Assembly (NCBI GenBank): GCA_928212115.1
Contig: CAKMRJ010003334.1
Location: 27,974,659 to 28,038,658 of the forward strand
DNA: 64,000 bases
Reading direction: 5' to 3'
Source of the DNA: Lactuca virosa
Taxonomy: Eukaryota > Streptophyta > Magnoliopsida > Asterales > Asteraceae
Position numbers and translations under genes: made by a program. This document shows, piece by piece, positions 24,681-37,687 of this stretch; positions within the stretch are counted from its first letter, which is position 1; every line of letters starts with the position of its first letter. The notes under the pieces were generated by a model. It worked only from the letters and a program-made list of their open reading frames with translations. It was not told where the DNA came from and did no database searches.

Positions 24681-25017
24681 CAGTATGTGGTTATGTGCTC
24701 AGAATTATGTATGGCATGTATGGATCAGTAGATATGTATGGTATGTGGTAGGTTGGGGAACTCACTAAGCTTCGTGCTTACGGTTTTCAGTTTGGTTTCA
24801 GGTATTCAGTTTTCAGTGGAGGAGCTCGGGAGGGTTGCAGTGCACACACCATGACAAGTTAGCATGGGATGTTTACTCTGATAATTGAACAAGTGTTTTG
24901 GAAAATATACTCTATTTTGTTATATAACCCTTTTGTATGTTTGAAACGAATTAATGCCATGGTTTAGTAACATTTTAAAAAGAAATTTTTGGACCTGATT
25001 TTTGGGATGTTACAAGT

Positions 25018-25030
25018 TGGTATCAGAGCC
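25018..25030 (+). other. gypsy-1 primer-binding site
   Basis: TGGTATCAGAGCC, complementary to initiator tRNA-Met, three bases after the 5' LTR. Confidence 0.9.
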
Positions 25031-26009
25031 TTGGTTTGAGGGATTCGGGCACACTCTCAGGTGTGACTGAACTCAAACTGACGGCTTGGGAAGGAAATTT
25101 TCAAAAGAGAATCATTTTTATAAAAAGAACTTTGAAAAGAAAAAGGATTTCGAAAAAGGAATAAGAACTTTGAAAAGAGAAAAGGGTGTGGTGCATGCAA
25201 TTAGCCGAACTCAAGTAAGTTCCCCCAAATTACCCATACAAGTTTATGTTATGATATGATTATGTGATCAGCATGCTAGATTTAGGGCTAAGGATCTAGG
25301 AGGATGCCTTATATGCCTGTTATATGTGTTTGTGAACTGCATGCTAGTATTGGTTAGAAAGTGGTAGGATAGCCTATTTAGGTTATGTCTGATTATATGA
25401 GCTTAGCATCGCACGATAGTGCAGATTCTTGTTATTTGGATAGAATTGCTTGATTATGTTCTGGTTAGATTTCCCCTTATGTCTGAATGTTGCTTGCTCT
25501 GTGCTTTGTGGGACTCTTAGTAATGTGAGCTAGCTATTAAGTGAATATGCTAGGTCACATGTGGCACAGGCTGGATAATCTCAGAGTGATAGATTTGACC
25601 CTATTGCGCAGCTCTTGTTTAAGTCCAACCGTTCTAGGGATGGGTCTATTACTCGAAGGATTATCTGATCTCTGTTGCATGTGGCTATATTCATGAGGTA
25701 GCTGGTTGATATTACTGGGAATCTTTCAGCAGCTGGGGACTGGTTTAGGTCAGAGATTTCCCTAGGGTAGGCCTAGGATGAGTTTAGTGCTGGGAGCAAC
25801 GGTGGTAGTGAAAGGGACTTGGTGTAGTTGAGGTAACTCTTGAGGAAAGTACAGATAGATGTGGAAGGTAGTATGGGCCCGTACTACTGAAAGCAGAGGA
25901 TCCGTACTCGATTCAAGAGGGGCCGAGACGAAACCAGGGAACTTGTAGAGTGTGTGTGATCCCTATGCAGTGATGTGTATTTTGATGATTGTTATGGCAT
26001 GTTTTCAGT
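25031..26009 (+). other. gypsy-1 untranslated leader
   Basis: About 1 kb of non-coding leader before gag. A block at 25826-25915 (TTGAGGAAAGTACAGATA...) is shared with the degraded elements at 31500-31610 (minus) and 59489-59580. Confidence 0.7.
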
Positions 26010-27197
26010 ATGGCGACATTGCAAGTTGGACCAGTGGATAGGTCAGGTGTCAGAGAGGGATCAGGCTCGGGTTCAGGGACCGAGCAGCTCGAGGAGCGGA
26101 TGAGAGAGTTTGTATCAGCGGAGGTTACGCGCAGTATTCTAGACCAGACTCCTGTGATCTTTGGCACGGTCAAGGAGGGCATCCTGGAGATTTTGGATGA
26201 GAGTCTTGGAGCCTTCCGCACAGAGATGATGGCCTTGTTGGGAGCGCGTACATTGACATTCCGGGAGTTCAGAGCTTGTGGAGCTCCAGACTACCATGGG
26301 GCTAGGGACCCCATTGCTAGTGGCAGATGGTTGGCTGATGTCGCCAACGCTTTTCGTTTTAGCCGGTGTCCCGAAGGGGACAAGGTTCGACTCGCCTCCT
26401 GTCTTCTGAAGGACAGAGCACGGGATTGGTGGGAGGAGGTTGGTCATGCTATCAGGGATGATGTCACGTTGGACGCGATGACATGGAGTGATTTCTCGAC
26501 CCGATTCAGGGCCTAGTTTGCACCGATGATTGAGGTGCAACAGTTAGCACGAGAGTTTCAGGATCTGAGGCAGACTACTGATACAGTGGCGGAGATCACC
26601 GCCAAGTTCAGAGAGAGGGCTCTTTTTGTTCCGCAGTATGTCGTGGATGAGGAAATGAAGAAGGCCCGATATCACGAGATGTTGAGAGCTGACATCAGGG
26701 AGTTTGTGAGCAGGTCCAGCTGCAAGACGCTGGAGGACATGATTGCTCGGGCCAGGGAGAGGGAGATTGATCTGGAGCAGATCAGGAAGAGGAAGCCGGA
26801 TGAGATTCAGGTAGCCACAGGTTCGGGCAAAAGGCCCAAGGGGTCAGATTCGAGATCGAGGGATTATCAGAGCCGCAGCCGGTGCGGGAAGTGTGGCAGG
26901 ACGCACGAGGGTGCGTGTAGGAGTGGCAGTGGTGGTGATTCTGGCTGCTTCAAGTGCGGCCAGACTGGTCATTTCAGCAGAGATTGTACTGCTACCACCA
27001 CCCAGGGATCGGACCTGTTATGTTTCCATTGTAGTCAGAGGGGCCACAAGAAGGCCCAATGTCCGAGTTTTCATTCAGCAGGACAGGTAATAGCACCTGC
27101 CCCTGTAACTTTGAGGATCACCGACGGCCGTCAGGACTGGGCGGAGGCGCCTGCAGCGAGGAGCAGAGCGTATCAGTTGGTTTCAGATGATGTGTGA
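26010..27197 (+). pseudogene. gypsy-1 gag, one in-frame amber stop
   Basis: Retrotransposon capsid/nucleocapsid protein, about 395 codons from MATLQVGPVDRSG. The capsid (Retrotrans_gag) region has ARTLTFREFRACGAPDYHG, GRWLADVANAFRFSRC and LKDRARDWWEE. A single TAG (26514-26516) follows RFRA, where the related phrase normally continues into FAP. After it the frame is open to 27197. Three Cys/His knuckles follow: CGKCGRTHEGAC, CFKCGQTGHFSRDC and CFHCSQRGHKKAQC. The ORF stops where the protease linker would begin (SDDV-stop), so pol was lost. The upstream in-frame ATG at 25989 is less likely because family members start with a short Ala/Thr-rich end. With one stop, inactivation may be very recent, or readthrough may occur (inference). 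Confidence 0.85.
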
Positions 27198-28968
27198 GCA
27201 GCCCGATGCGTCAGGTACATATCTTCTTTCTTTTCCCTATCAGCTTATGTTATGATCTTATTGTTATGGTTCTGCATCGGTATTGATAATGATATTTCGG
27301 AATTTTGTGGCCTGCTTGTGATTGAGTTATATGTCATCTGCATACCTTGGATTTTAGAATGATAATAGGAGGTCGCCTCCTTTAGAGCAGGTTACTTTGG
27401 ATGCAGTAACTGTAGCATGCATGTGTGGGGCTAGGTAGTGTCTCGCTAGTTTTGGGAAGGTGTCGTTAGGGGATAGATCGGTTAGATTCCCAGCTGTGGT
27501 AAGCTCGGGTTTTCAGCAGAAGTGGCCAGATGATGGTAGGGAGAATTGGTAATTCTCTCAAGCCGTGAGCTGTGAGGAGCTAGACGAATCGAAGTGGGGG
27601 AGAGCCACTCATGGGGGCCAGACACAGAAGTAAGTACAAGACTGAGGTGGTTCCGCAGTCTTGGTGAGGAAGGAAGCAGCTCAAGTGGTTGTTTGGATTG
27701 AGGAGCAGATAGGTTGGAAGTTGGGGGAAACTTCCCAACCTTGAGTTCGCGTCTTCGCGAGTAGTTGATGGCTGGTTCGGAGAAACCAGATCAAGGAGCC
27801 TTCGGCAAATGCGAGTTTAGTCGGGATATAAGGTTGCGGGGTAGTCGCAGCATTCCCCAGCAACAAGTCAGTGAGGGAAGTGATGTAAGACTGTGGGTAA
27901 GCCGTAGCATTCATTAGCTGCTTAGTTAGCAGAGTGTGGGCGGGGGCCCATATCTCCTAGTTCGCGGAGTGTGGGCGGGGGCCCGTATCTCCGAGTTAGC
28001 ATGATAAGAATCAGGAAAGTTTAGATAGTTGAGATTAGAGTAGGAGTGGGTCTGCATAACCCTAGATAAGTGAGACCTGTGGGAGAGGCCGCTTCGAAGT
28101 ATAGATGGGTGGGACCCGTGGGCGAGGCCCATGTTCTTGTAGCAACAGGTGGGACCTGGTAGAGACCTTAGGGTAAGGTAGGGGATCGGGGATCCTAGAT
28201 CTTCTAGAGCCAGAGTGGCTAGGTTGGTAGAGCAGTTCAGGTAGTAGCGGTATCTTCATGAGTCGCTGGAAGCGACTGAGGGAATGTTCTCGCGTCTGGT
28301 AACCAGTGGGGGACCGGTATTCCGGGTAACGGTGGATCGGTTGAGACTTGGATGGTCTCGGTTCACCCGGAAGGCAGATGGGAGTCGGCAGGAATGATGA
28401 TAAGGTGTTTGGTGCAGAAGGCAGAGAACTGATCGGGTGATGCTAAGTTGCTCACCGCGGAATCAAATGATCTCCGAGTAAATGATTTGGCTCGGCGATG
28501 CCATTCTCGTCTGAGCCTTAAACGTGGCAGAGAGGGATCTGCTACTCGAAGGATTGTCTGGATTCTCACGTTGGGTGGAGTTTTCAGTATTAGAGTACCG
28601 TAAGTGGAATTATTCTGTGAGTACTGATGTGATGGTCGGCACTGAGAGTGGCCAGGATTGCGGATTCAGCAGAAGATTTATTCTTGATGGAGATCGGAAA
28701 GATCGTTGCTTATAGGAAGTTTCCTTGGAAAGGCCAGTGGCAGTGCAAGGAAAAAAAAGGGGTAAACCCCTTGTATATCAGTGTAAGTGCACTGGGAGTA
28801 CCGGTAGGGCTACCGGTTGGGTAAAAGTGTTGTACTCGAAGGTAGTAATGATCGGATTATTCAAAGGGATGATATATCCAGGGATGGACCTAATGGGTAA
28901 AGTGCGTAAAGCGGTAAGCGGGTTGTAAGATAGTTGACCATGGCGGACTTCGTGGACGAAGTCTAGTT
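27198..28968 (+). other. gypsy-1 non-coding interior
   Basis: About 1.8 kb without pol domains. It contains repeated 'gtgtgggcgggggcccgtatctcc' style phrases (27935-27985) like those in the LTR minisatellite. No gene recognised. Confidence 0.6.
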
Positions 28969-28982
28969 TAAGTGGGGGAGAG
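28969..28982 (+). other. gypsy-1 polypurine tract
   Basis: AAGTGGGGGAGAG directly before the 3' LTR. Confidence 0.85.
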
Positions 28983-28983
28983 T

Positions 28984-31470
28984 TGTAACACCCCGAATTC
29001 AGGAGGTCTAGAAAGGAAAGAAAACCTCAAATTGAGGAAGGGACTCGTCGAGTAGATGGAGTGACTCGACGAGTAGGAGCGCGGATAGGGTCACGAGTTA
29101 AGTGACCTACTCGACGAGTCAGAGGACCGACTCGGCGAGTTGGCCAGGTTTGGGGAAAACCCTAAATGTGGGCCTTGCACCCTATTTAAGGAACATTATA
29201 ACCCTTCATTAGCCTCCTTGATGCTCTCTCAAGTCCAGAACGAAACCCTAGAGCCTCCCTTGAGTTTGTGAGCCATTTTGTGAGTCTTGGAGCATTTTGA
29301 AGCTTGAAGGAACAAGAAGGAGGTTGGACGTTCAAGGAGGAAGGAGTAGATCCAGAAGATTCACTCCATTTGCTGCTCATTTTGGTAATCAAGTTCCTTC
29401 CTTGACTTCTAGTTTGTTAGATCCATTTATGTCCCTTTTTATGAAGTTTATGGACCAAGAATGATGTCTTTTGGGATTTGGACGTCCCCAAGCTTGATCC
29501 TTTCAGATCCAGGGGTGTCTAGAGTAGTAAAGGCATAAAGGTGGAAGCTTTATGCCAATAGAACTCCCCATGCAAGGTTTGAGTGGTTTTTATGGCCTTT
29601 TGAGCAAAAAGGGCCATGCATGGGTGCAAAGGCAGCAGCTTTGTGTGATATCCCGACCCTAGGAGGCTAGATCTGGGTCTTGGATGTGTTGAGCATGTCT
29701 GAAATCGTCTGAATAGTGTTGGACATTGAGAGACTCGGCGAGTCGGTTATGGGAATCGACGAGTCAAGCCAGTTTTTTCCCTAAAACCCTTCTGTTAAGG
29801 GTATGAGTTGAGTTGGAAAGGGACTCAGCCAATCTGAGTCCATAATGGTCATGAAGTTCATCATACTCGACGAGTTCAAGGAAGAACTGGGCGAGTCCAA
29901 GGCAATCTTCTTAGTTATGAAGATGGACTCGACGAGTTGTTCATATAACTCGGCGAGTCATGGCCTAGATATTCATATGTGGATGATGAACTCGACGAGT
30001 TCAAGGATGAACTCGACGAGTCAGTTGAAGATAGTCCCGAAGTGTTAGACGAAGGAGAACTCGTCGAGTTCTTGCCAGACTCGACGAGTGGAGTCGAGGT
30101 TGTTTTGGGACTTGAGGAGCATGGACTCGGCGAGTTGGCAGAACAACTCGGCGAGTCGAGTCAACTGGAAGTTGACTTTGACCGTTGACTTTGACCAGGG
30201 TTGACTTTTGGATTATTGTGGTCTAAATGTTGCTTGGGTATTGATAGTTCGGGAAGCCGAAGGGTCAGCGGTTCAGAAGTTGCCGGTTAGCAGTCAGAAG
30301 TGTTCAGCGAGTTTTCAGCAGTGCAAGGTGAGTCTCCTCACTGTGTGCATGGGTCTACGGCCACAATGTCGGCCCATTATGTTCATGTTCATGATTATGC
30401 TTATGTGTAGAAGGAAGACCCGGGGGTTAGCCCTACGCACTTATTGATATATATTCCGGGTTACGACCTGATGTCGGGCGAGGCCCGAGGAATGTTAGGA
30501 TGCTAGAGGTCTTTGTGATTCTTGCATGTGTTGGTACGATAGGATCCGGACCGAGGGTCCGATGTCGGGGTAAGCCCGCAGTACGTTAGACAATAGTATG
30601 TTTCCGGGCCGGAGGTCCGATGCCGGGGTATTCCCGAGGAAGATTCTTATGTAGTGCGTTAGATTATACATGTTGTCTTCGTGATACTTGTATGTGCCTG
30701 GTAGGGAGGTGAGTGTGGGCGAGGTCCCGTATCTCATCACTAGCTGAGTATGGATGGGGTTCCATATCTCGATGTTAGCAGAGCATGGGCGAGGCCCGTG
30801 ATAGGAAGGATGTGAGTGTGGGCGAGGGCCCGTATCACACTACCAGTAGGGGTGTGGACGGGGTTCCACTACTTCAGTAGCAGACCAGGGGCGGGGCCCA
30901 AGATAGGCGAGGCCTTAGAGCAGGGAATGGTTAGGGAATGATTATGTATTTTTCAGTATGTTATTTAATCGTATGTATGTGTATGGTGGGCGAGGCCCAG
31001 AGACAGGCGGGGCCTAAAGGAAACAGATCTGTATACCGGGCGGGGCTCGATGCCAGGTGGGACCTGATGCTAGGCGGGGCCTGATGACGGAAAGGGTCCG
31101 ATGGCGGGCGAGGCCCAATGCAGCGGGCGGGGGCCGAGTATGTGGTTATGTGGTCAGAATTATGTATGACATGTATGGATCAGTAGATATGTATGGTATG
31201 TGGTAGGTTGGGGAACTCACTAAGCTTCGTGCTTACGGTTTTCATTTTGGTTTCAGGTATTCAGTTTTCAGTAGAGGAGCTCGGGAGGGTTGCAGTGCAC
31301 ACACCATGACAAGTTAGCCTGGGATGTTTACTCTGATAATTGAACAAGTGTTTTGGAAAAGATACTCTATTTTGTGATATAACCCTTTTTGTATGTTTGA
31401 AACGAATTAATGCCATGGTTTAGTAACATTTTAAATTGAAATTTTTGGACCTGATTTTTGGGATGTTACA
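28984..31470 (+). repeat. gypsy-1 3' LTR
   Basis: 2487 bp. Same order as the 5' LTR. A 10-bp deletion lies within the TTGAC cluster, and about 18 bp extra in the hairpin minisatellite near 31055. Confidence 0.92.
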
Positions 31471-31475
31471 AATGT

Positions 31476-32265
31476 AATGAAAGATCCATACATACCTATA
31501 TAGCCATTCACACTACAAGCTCCCTAGAATCTTTGTGACTTTACATGATTCGAGTACGGATCCTGTGCTTTCAATAGTATTAGCCTATAATACCTTCCAA
31601 ACATATCTATACTTTTCTTAAGAACCATCTCGAATCTTATAGGTCACTCTCTTATGGCTACACATACAGTCCCTCCCTTATTTATCAATGTACACAACAT
31701 GCTAGGTTAATTCCTATACTTTCCTAGGATTCTACTTCCCATGCATGCTCATAACGTTCTTTCTGGCACCGATAAATCCTTCCATGAATGCGGGTCATAC
31801 ACACTTGTAAAAAAATAGATGTTCTACCCTAAGGCCTTCATCAAATAAGAACATGCAATAAGGTTGAACCAAACATTCTAAGGCTATCTAGTCTTAACTA
31901 TGTACCGCACTAGTGCATTCATCAAATAATCTCCAATATTAGCATAAACCCTAAAGCACCTAATCAATCAACACATAGCAAGCATGTAAAAGCATTTCTC
32001 CTAACAAGCCATCATGAGCAGATACTTAGCCTATCTTTAGCAAGCAACTCATATAACAAAATACTTAAACATAACATTCATGTATGTGTATTCTGGAAAT
32101 TACTTACTTGAGCTTGGCTAATTGCATTCATCGTTCCCCTTTTTCTCTATAAAACCCTTTTTAGAAAATCGTTCTCTTGTAAAAGATTTTATCGACCAAT
32201 AATTTGAGTTCAGACACACTATAAAATGTACCTGAATCTCTCAAACCAAGGCTATGATACCGACT
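31476..32265 (-). mobile_element. Leader of the old gypsy element
   Basis: The minus strand matches the gypsy leader block (AAGTATAGATATG..., CCGTACTCGAATCATG) and lies between the old gag start (22520) and the LTR at 32266. A weak primer site CGGTATCATAGCC (32250-32262, minus) matches the initiator-Met site with a few changes. Confidence 0.7.
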
Positions 32266-32539
32266 TGTAACGTCCCAAAAATTCGGAGTAAATTTTTCCT
32301 TTTAAATAAGATAAAACCATTCATTCCATTCCATCAAAATATAATCAGAGTATGAAATGTAGTCTCAAAACATTAGAGTAAAAACATAAAAAAAAAAAGA
32401 CCAGAAATCCCCGGTGGATGTGATGCAATCAAGCCTAGCGCTTTCCCTTGCTACCAGAAGTACCTGAAACATTCAAACATGAAAACATAAAGCATAAAGC
32501 TTAGTGATATTCCCAAAATACCACACACCATACACAACA

Positions 32540-32745
32540 ATACATTTCAGGTGAATGTTATGGTCCTCCCACAGTCTTACAATCACTTCGATGTTGTAGT
32601 CCTCGTAAAGTCTTTTTGTTATTTTCCTCTCATAGTCTATCATACAATAACCATGGTCCTCCCATGGTCTTTTCATAAAGTTGCCATGGTCCTCCCATGG
32701 TCTTTCATATAGTTGGCATGGTCCTCCTATGGTATTCTCATTTAA
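32540..32745 (-). repeat. CCATGG hairpin minisatellite
   Basis: Four to five units. The best are CCATGG-TCCTC-CCATGG (32651-32667 and 32684-32700). On the sense (minus) strand the loop reads GAGGA. Confidence 0.75.
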
Positions 32746-33350
32746 TTATCACACAGACAATCTGTTATACTACATAATATAGTGAGAAAACTCACCTGAT
32801 CAAAGAGTTGTAATCCTCTACTAGAAATCCCATGGAATCAGCTACACGAACCACCTAAAACAATTAAAAACTAAACCTTAGACTATAACTCAAAAACTCT
32901 CCAAATTTAACCAAAGGTCAAATTGCTCTAAAAGTTAATTGTCAAAGTTAAAGGTTAGCCACCACGCCGTGGCCAACCATTGATCGTGTTGTGGCAACAA
33001 CACGACAAAACAATCGCGGATGAAACCCGTCGCTGCGTCGTGACGATCCTCCCATCACATCGTGGCCTTTACCAATCCAGAATCGTGATGGATCTGCCCG
33101 CCACGATGTGGTCAACACACAGCTACGCTGTGGAGGCGATGAAAGATCCAAAACTCATTAAGTCCTTATTACATTAAGTCCACCACTCCAACTTTCTAGA
33201 AGGCTTATATGCACTCACTTAATACATAAAAATCCTTTCTTTATATACATGCATGTCCAATGCATGTCACATTGCAAGTTAGGTCAAAATGATGAGAAAT
33301 AGGATCAAACCCCCATGCATGGCATCTAATCCACATTAAAGTCCAGATCT

Positions 33351-33352
<2 letters not shown>

Positions 33353-33423
<71 letters not shown>
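33353..33423. repeat. (TA)n microsatellite
   Basis: About 71 bp of TA within the old gypsy LTR. Confidence 0.95.
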
Positions 33424-33426
<3 letters not shown>

Positions 33427-34212
33427 ACTTAAGGGACCTTAATACCAACCACTCATATGAACACCACATGAGGAATATGTTGATTTTTTAGATCTATAAT
33501 TAATAAACCATAAAGGTTAAAACTTGGAGAATTACAAAGGTTTAAAATATATACAAGGAGCTAAGGTGAAGCTTGTTTGCTGATCTTTATCTCCACAATC
33601 CCTTCCTTCTTCCTTCAAATACCACGAAATCACCAAATCATCTTAAAAATGGAGATGAGTGGATTAAGGTTTGAATGAGATGCTTCTGGAGTGATGGAGG
33701 CTGAGGGTGGTCAAAACCCTAGCCCTATATTCCTTATATAGGTCCCAAAGCCCGAAACTTGGGGTTTTGTGCAAAACGAGATGCCACGTCATGGTCTCAT
33801 TTAACCACCACATCGTGGCACACGAAACACCACACCATGGGAAGATAAACCTGAAAAATTCAAATATTAACACTGTCACACCCCCAAACCAAGGATGGCG
33901 GAAACGTCCGAGGGTGGCGGACTTCATGTATAGTATCATAACAACGAGTATAATAGTGACCAAAGCAAATACAACCATCATAACATAAATGAAAAAGTTA
34001 CACCGTAGTATGAGTTTACATATTCCAAAATCATTTACACTATGATGACAAAATGAACTGGTTGACGCCTTAGCGTCCCATCCTCAAAAGTTGCGGTTTA
34101 CCTGTTTTACTGATTTCCTGAGAATACAAGTAGTTTTGAAAAAGTGTCAACAATTAAGTTGGTGAGTTCATAAGGTTTTGGATGAAGAGTTTGAAAACCT
34201 TTGTTCGTAATG

Positions 34213-34545
34213 GTAATGTATGCTTCAAGAAAAATCCATTATTTTCCTTATAAAAAGTCATGTAGTCTTAAATCCCAAGACCGAGAGTATGTATGTATTT
34301 TGTACTTATAACGTGTTTGAAATTGTAATGTGTATCCAAGAAAAATCCAATATTTTCCTTATAAAAGTCATGTAGTCTTAAATCCCAAGACCGAGAGTAT
34401 GTGTGTGTAATTTTGTACTTATAACGTGTTTGTAATTGTAATGTGTACCTAAGAAAATCCAATATTTTCCTTATAAAAGTCATGTAGTCTTAAATCCCAA
34501 GACCGAGAGTATGTGTGTATTTTGTACTTATAACGTGTTTGTAGT
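34213..34545 (-). repeat. Three-copy repeat (about 110-117 bp)
   Basis: Three near-identical units. Each contains the hairpin GTCTTAAATCCCAAGAC (for example 34265-34281), plus AAAATCCAATATTTT in the second and third units. Confidence 0.9.
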
Positions 34546-35291
34546 TTTAGATAGATAAAACCCCTTTTTAAGTAGAATTTTACCGTAAACTTGATGTTGT
34601 TAACTCCCTATGTGAGTCGTTATAACCATACTATAACTAGAATGAACCTGCTACAACGCTTTTCAGACGTCAAGATCCTATGACTTTTGTCACCCGTAGA
34701 CCTGCAGGTCCTGCTGTAGCTAGCAGCGAGGTGTGGGGTGTCAATCCCAATATAGATCTATACACAATTATCACGCTCTCCCTACAAGAGACTCTGGTTA
34801 TAACTTGCAGGAAATTTTTAACCCGTACTCTAAGAGTACAATTGAAGAATTGTCTCACAACTTACGTTAACGAGTTTACTTATAGTTTGAATGTAAAACC
34901 CTTTTCCGTGGTGGAAGTGAAATCACCCTTTGTGTAATAAATTCGTGACGTGAAATCCATAAACTATTACTATTATAGATTATCATGTAGTATATGAAAA
35001 ACCCGTTTGTATTGACAGTAAAACCTTTTTCATGTAGTATGCTTGTATTGTAAAATCCATAAACTATACTTATTATAGTTTATTTTACTTATTAGAAGCG
35101 TATGAAAATCCTTATCATGAATGACTAATTTCTGTTTATGATGTTCGACTAACAAGAAATACATTCAACATTTAGGAACTTATTGCTATATACTTTGCTC
35201 AACATGCTACAAAGTGTTATTAATATTGTAAGCTATGTAAGTAGTCTTTAACTTATCTGCACTGTTTTATAAAAATCATACGAAGTTGAAA

Positions 35292-37687
35292 TGTAACGAA
35301 AAAATTCCAACCAATTTAAAGCATTTTATTTCATTCAAAAACCATTAAGTTCATACATCTTGTTTTCAAAATAGTTTAGACATCAGAGTATCCCCCAGAA
35401 CCATATCACATAAATCATAAAACATGAGGAGCGGTACGATCACGCCTTCGCCTTGCCACGATCTCCTGAAGTACCTGAAACAGTAAACTGCAACTGTAAG
35501 CCCGAAAGCTTAAGGAGTTCCCCCAAAGTACCCATACACACATAAACATACGCATGCAACAAAGAACAACATAATATGGGTCCAATCAACCTTCCGGTTG
35601 GAATACCCCTGGCCCTCAACCATCGGGTTGGAATGCCTACATACTACGAGCCCAATCATCCTACCGGGATGGAATACTCTCGGCCCACAACCATCGGGTT
35701 GGAATGCCCATACACCTATATGTACAACAATAACTACTATGGGTCCAATCATCTCGCAAGATGGAATACCCCAGGCCCCTCAACCATCGGGTTGGAATGC
35801 CAACATACTATGAGTCCAATCATCCTACCGGGATGGAATACTCCTGGCCTGCAACCATCGGGTTGGAATGCCCCACTTCCTATACATACAATAACTACTA
35901 CTATGGGTCCAATCATCCCTCAGGATGGAATACCCCAGGCCCCTCAACCATCGGGTTGGAATGCCAACCTACTACGAGTCCAATCATCCCACCTGGATGG
36001 AATACTCCTGGCCCACAACCATCGGGTTGGAATGCCCCTACACTAGCAAACATGCACACATAACAGGCAACCACATAACACTCTACAGAACCAACATACT
36101 AGGGCCCTATCATCCTACCGGGATGGAATGCCTTCTGTTACTGCTCAACATACATATCCCGCAGGTAACCTCCTACCAGCGTACATAAGGCAAGACCAAC
36201 TACAGGTCTATGAATATAACCACTACCCAACTACCAGGGTGCTGATCCAACAAAACTTGCCATCACTTAACTACCTTATCCTCCAGGATACTAAGCTAAC
36301 AGAGCATAACATCATATCATTATCCTATCTACCAGGATACTAGCAAGCATATCATCACATAAGCATAACAAGCTATAAACAACAATTTAAAGGGCCGGCC
36401 TTGGTGCCTTAGACCCTTGAGTACAGTGAGGATAACTCACCTTAAACGAAGAACCGAACCACGAAAACACACTCCCGAAGCACTGCTCCAAACCCCAACA
36501 CCTATTGCCATCAATGGACCATTGACATAAATAACCAATTACCATAACACCCATGAAGGTCAAAGTCAAAGTCCAGGCCAAAGTCAAACTTCATGACTGA
36601 CTCTACTCGCCGAGTCAACCCGTTGACTCGTCGAGTCCTTATACTCTGAAAACTCTTAGAACACGACTCAACTCGCCGAGTCACCCCAAGACTCGTCGAG
36701 TCCAACGATCTCCGAGTCCCATCCTGCTCAACTCATCGAGTCACCTCCCGACTCACTGCTTCGAGGTTTAACCAGAAGAGATTGGGGTTCTGCAACCAGA
36801 CTCGCCGAGTCCAAGAACAAACTCGCCGAGTCCAAGGCAATCTTCAACAGACTCGCCGAGTTGTTCTTCCAACTCGCCGAGTCCATGTACATGTTCATAC
36901 AACTCCTCGAGTACACCCATGTGACTCGTCGAGTCTCTCCAGTTCTCAATCCATACAGTGGCTTTTCGAACCATGCAGGGGCTCCAATCCATAGATCCAC
37001 TCTTCTACAGTCTAACCCTCACATAAAGTGGCAAACTTTACGTGAAACCAAGGAGATATAGGCCCAAAACACTCTAGGGCTAGGGTTAAGGACTAGGGGG
37101 CTTCACCAATATCTCTTAGACAGGAGCTTTATGACATTTTGGACCATCACAAGCCTAGATCTGAGGTAGCAACCTCAGATCTAAGCCTCTAACTCGAAAT
37201 AGCTCTCAATCATACCAAAAATGCCCCAAATCTCAAATGATAAAAGATCTAGATGCAAAAGAGCCCAAGCAACATATTATTACCTCCAATATAAGCTCCA
37301 ACTGAAGTAGATCCCGGATCTACACCACTCCTTTGCAGCAAGCCTCTTGATCTTCAAGCCTCTTTCCAAGATTTCCTCCTCCAAAGCTCTATTCTCTCTA
37401 ATAATGGAGGCTCACTCGATTTTAGGGTTTCTGGATCTCAAAAGGGTAGTAAAGAGGCTAAGGGTGGGTTATAATGTTCTTTATAGGGGCAAAACCCCCC
37501 AGGATTAGGGTTTTCTCTCTACAGCACCAACTCGTCGAGTCCAAGCCGCCGACTCGACGAGTTGGCCACTTAAACCGCGACAGAATCCCACTCCGACTCG
37601 GCGAGTAAGCAGACCTACTCGTCGAGTCCCTTCTTTTATTTACACTTTTGGCCCTTCATTGAACTTCTGAAATTCCGGGATGTTACA
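35292..37687 (-). mobile_element. Solo LTR, Ty3/gypsy (ACTCGNCGAGT family)
   Basis: 2396 bp on the minus strand (TGTAACATCCCGGAA...TCGTTACA), with a perfect TSD TGAAA (35287-35291 and 37688-37692). Palindromes ACTCGCCGAGT and relatives lie at 37529-37626 and 36600-36935, a TTGAC cluster (as GTCAA) at 36556-36594, and a hairpin minisatellite at 35575-36130. Related to gypsy-1 but a separate family, since the minisatellite unit differs. Confidence 0.9.
35575..36130 (-). repeat. Hairpin minisatellite in solo LTR
   Basis: Units of about 60-70 bp alternate two hairpins. One is CAACC-NNNN-GGTTG (35587-35600 with loop TTCC, 35617-35630 with loop ATCG). The other is CATCC-TACCG-GGATG (35657-35671). 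Long overlapping ORFs here are an effect of the repeat. Confidence 0.85.

Larger units (their letters stand above)
22536..25014 (+). repeat. gypsy-1 5' LTR
   Basis: 2479 bp, TGTAACATCCCG...GGATGTTACA. Order: ACTCGNCGAGT palindromes (22595-22695), a CTATTTAAGG pre-leader region, a second palindrome cluster (23284-23710), a TTGAC cluster (23722-23768), and a hairpin minisatellite (24031-24680). Confidence 0.92.
22536..31470 (+). mobile_element. Non-autonomous Ty3/gypsy element (gag only), structurally intact
   Basis: An 8.94-kb element with LTRs 22536-25014 and 28984-31470, a perfect TSD AATGT (22531-22535, 31471-31475), an initiator-Met primer site and a polypurine tract. By eye the LTRs differ at roughly 45 substitutions plus three indels in about 2.48 kb (near 1.8%), so insertion is recent. 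At a commonly used plant rate of 1.3e-8 per site per year that is below 1 million years. Only gag is present. Protease, RT, RNase H and integrase are absent, so it would need enzymes from a relative. The LTRs carry the palindrome, W-box and hairpin arrays listed separately. Confidence 0.92.
32266..33871 (-). mobile_element. 5' LTR of the old gypsy element, partial
   Basis: The left end TGTAACGTCCCAAAAATTC is the LTR 3' end in minus orientation. The LTR carries a CCATGG hairpin array (32540-32745), CCACGNCGTGG-type palindromes (32962-33130 and 33783-33842), a TA tract and a TATATAGG box near 33735. Its outer end is not seen; the sequence is cut by the LTR insertion at 33872-33874. Confidence 0.65.

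Noticed and set aside
35576..36188. Overlapping long ORFs (up to 156 codons) rich in GWN/GME repeats
   Set aside because: They arise from the hairpin minisatellite of a solo LTR. All three frames stay open, there is no domain, and the sense strand of the LTR is the other one.
36511..37000. ORFs with TRRVES/RVEL repeats
   Set aside because: Same palindromes read on either strand of the 35292 solo LTR.
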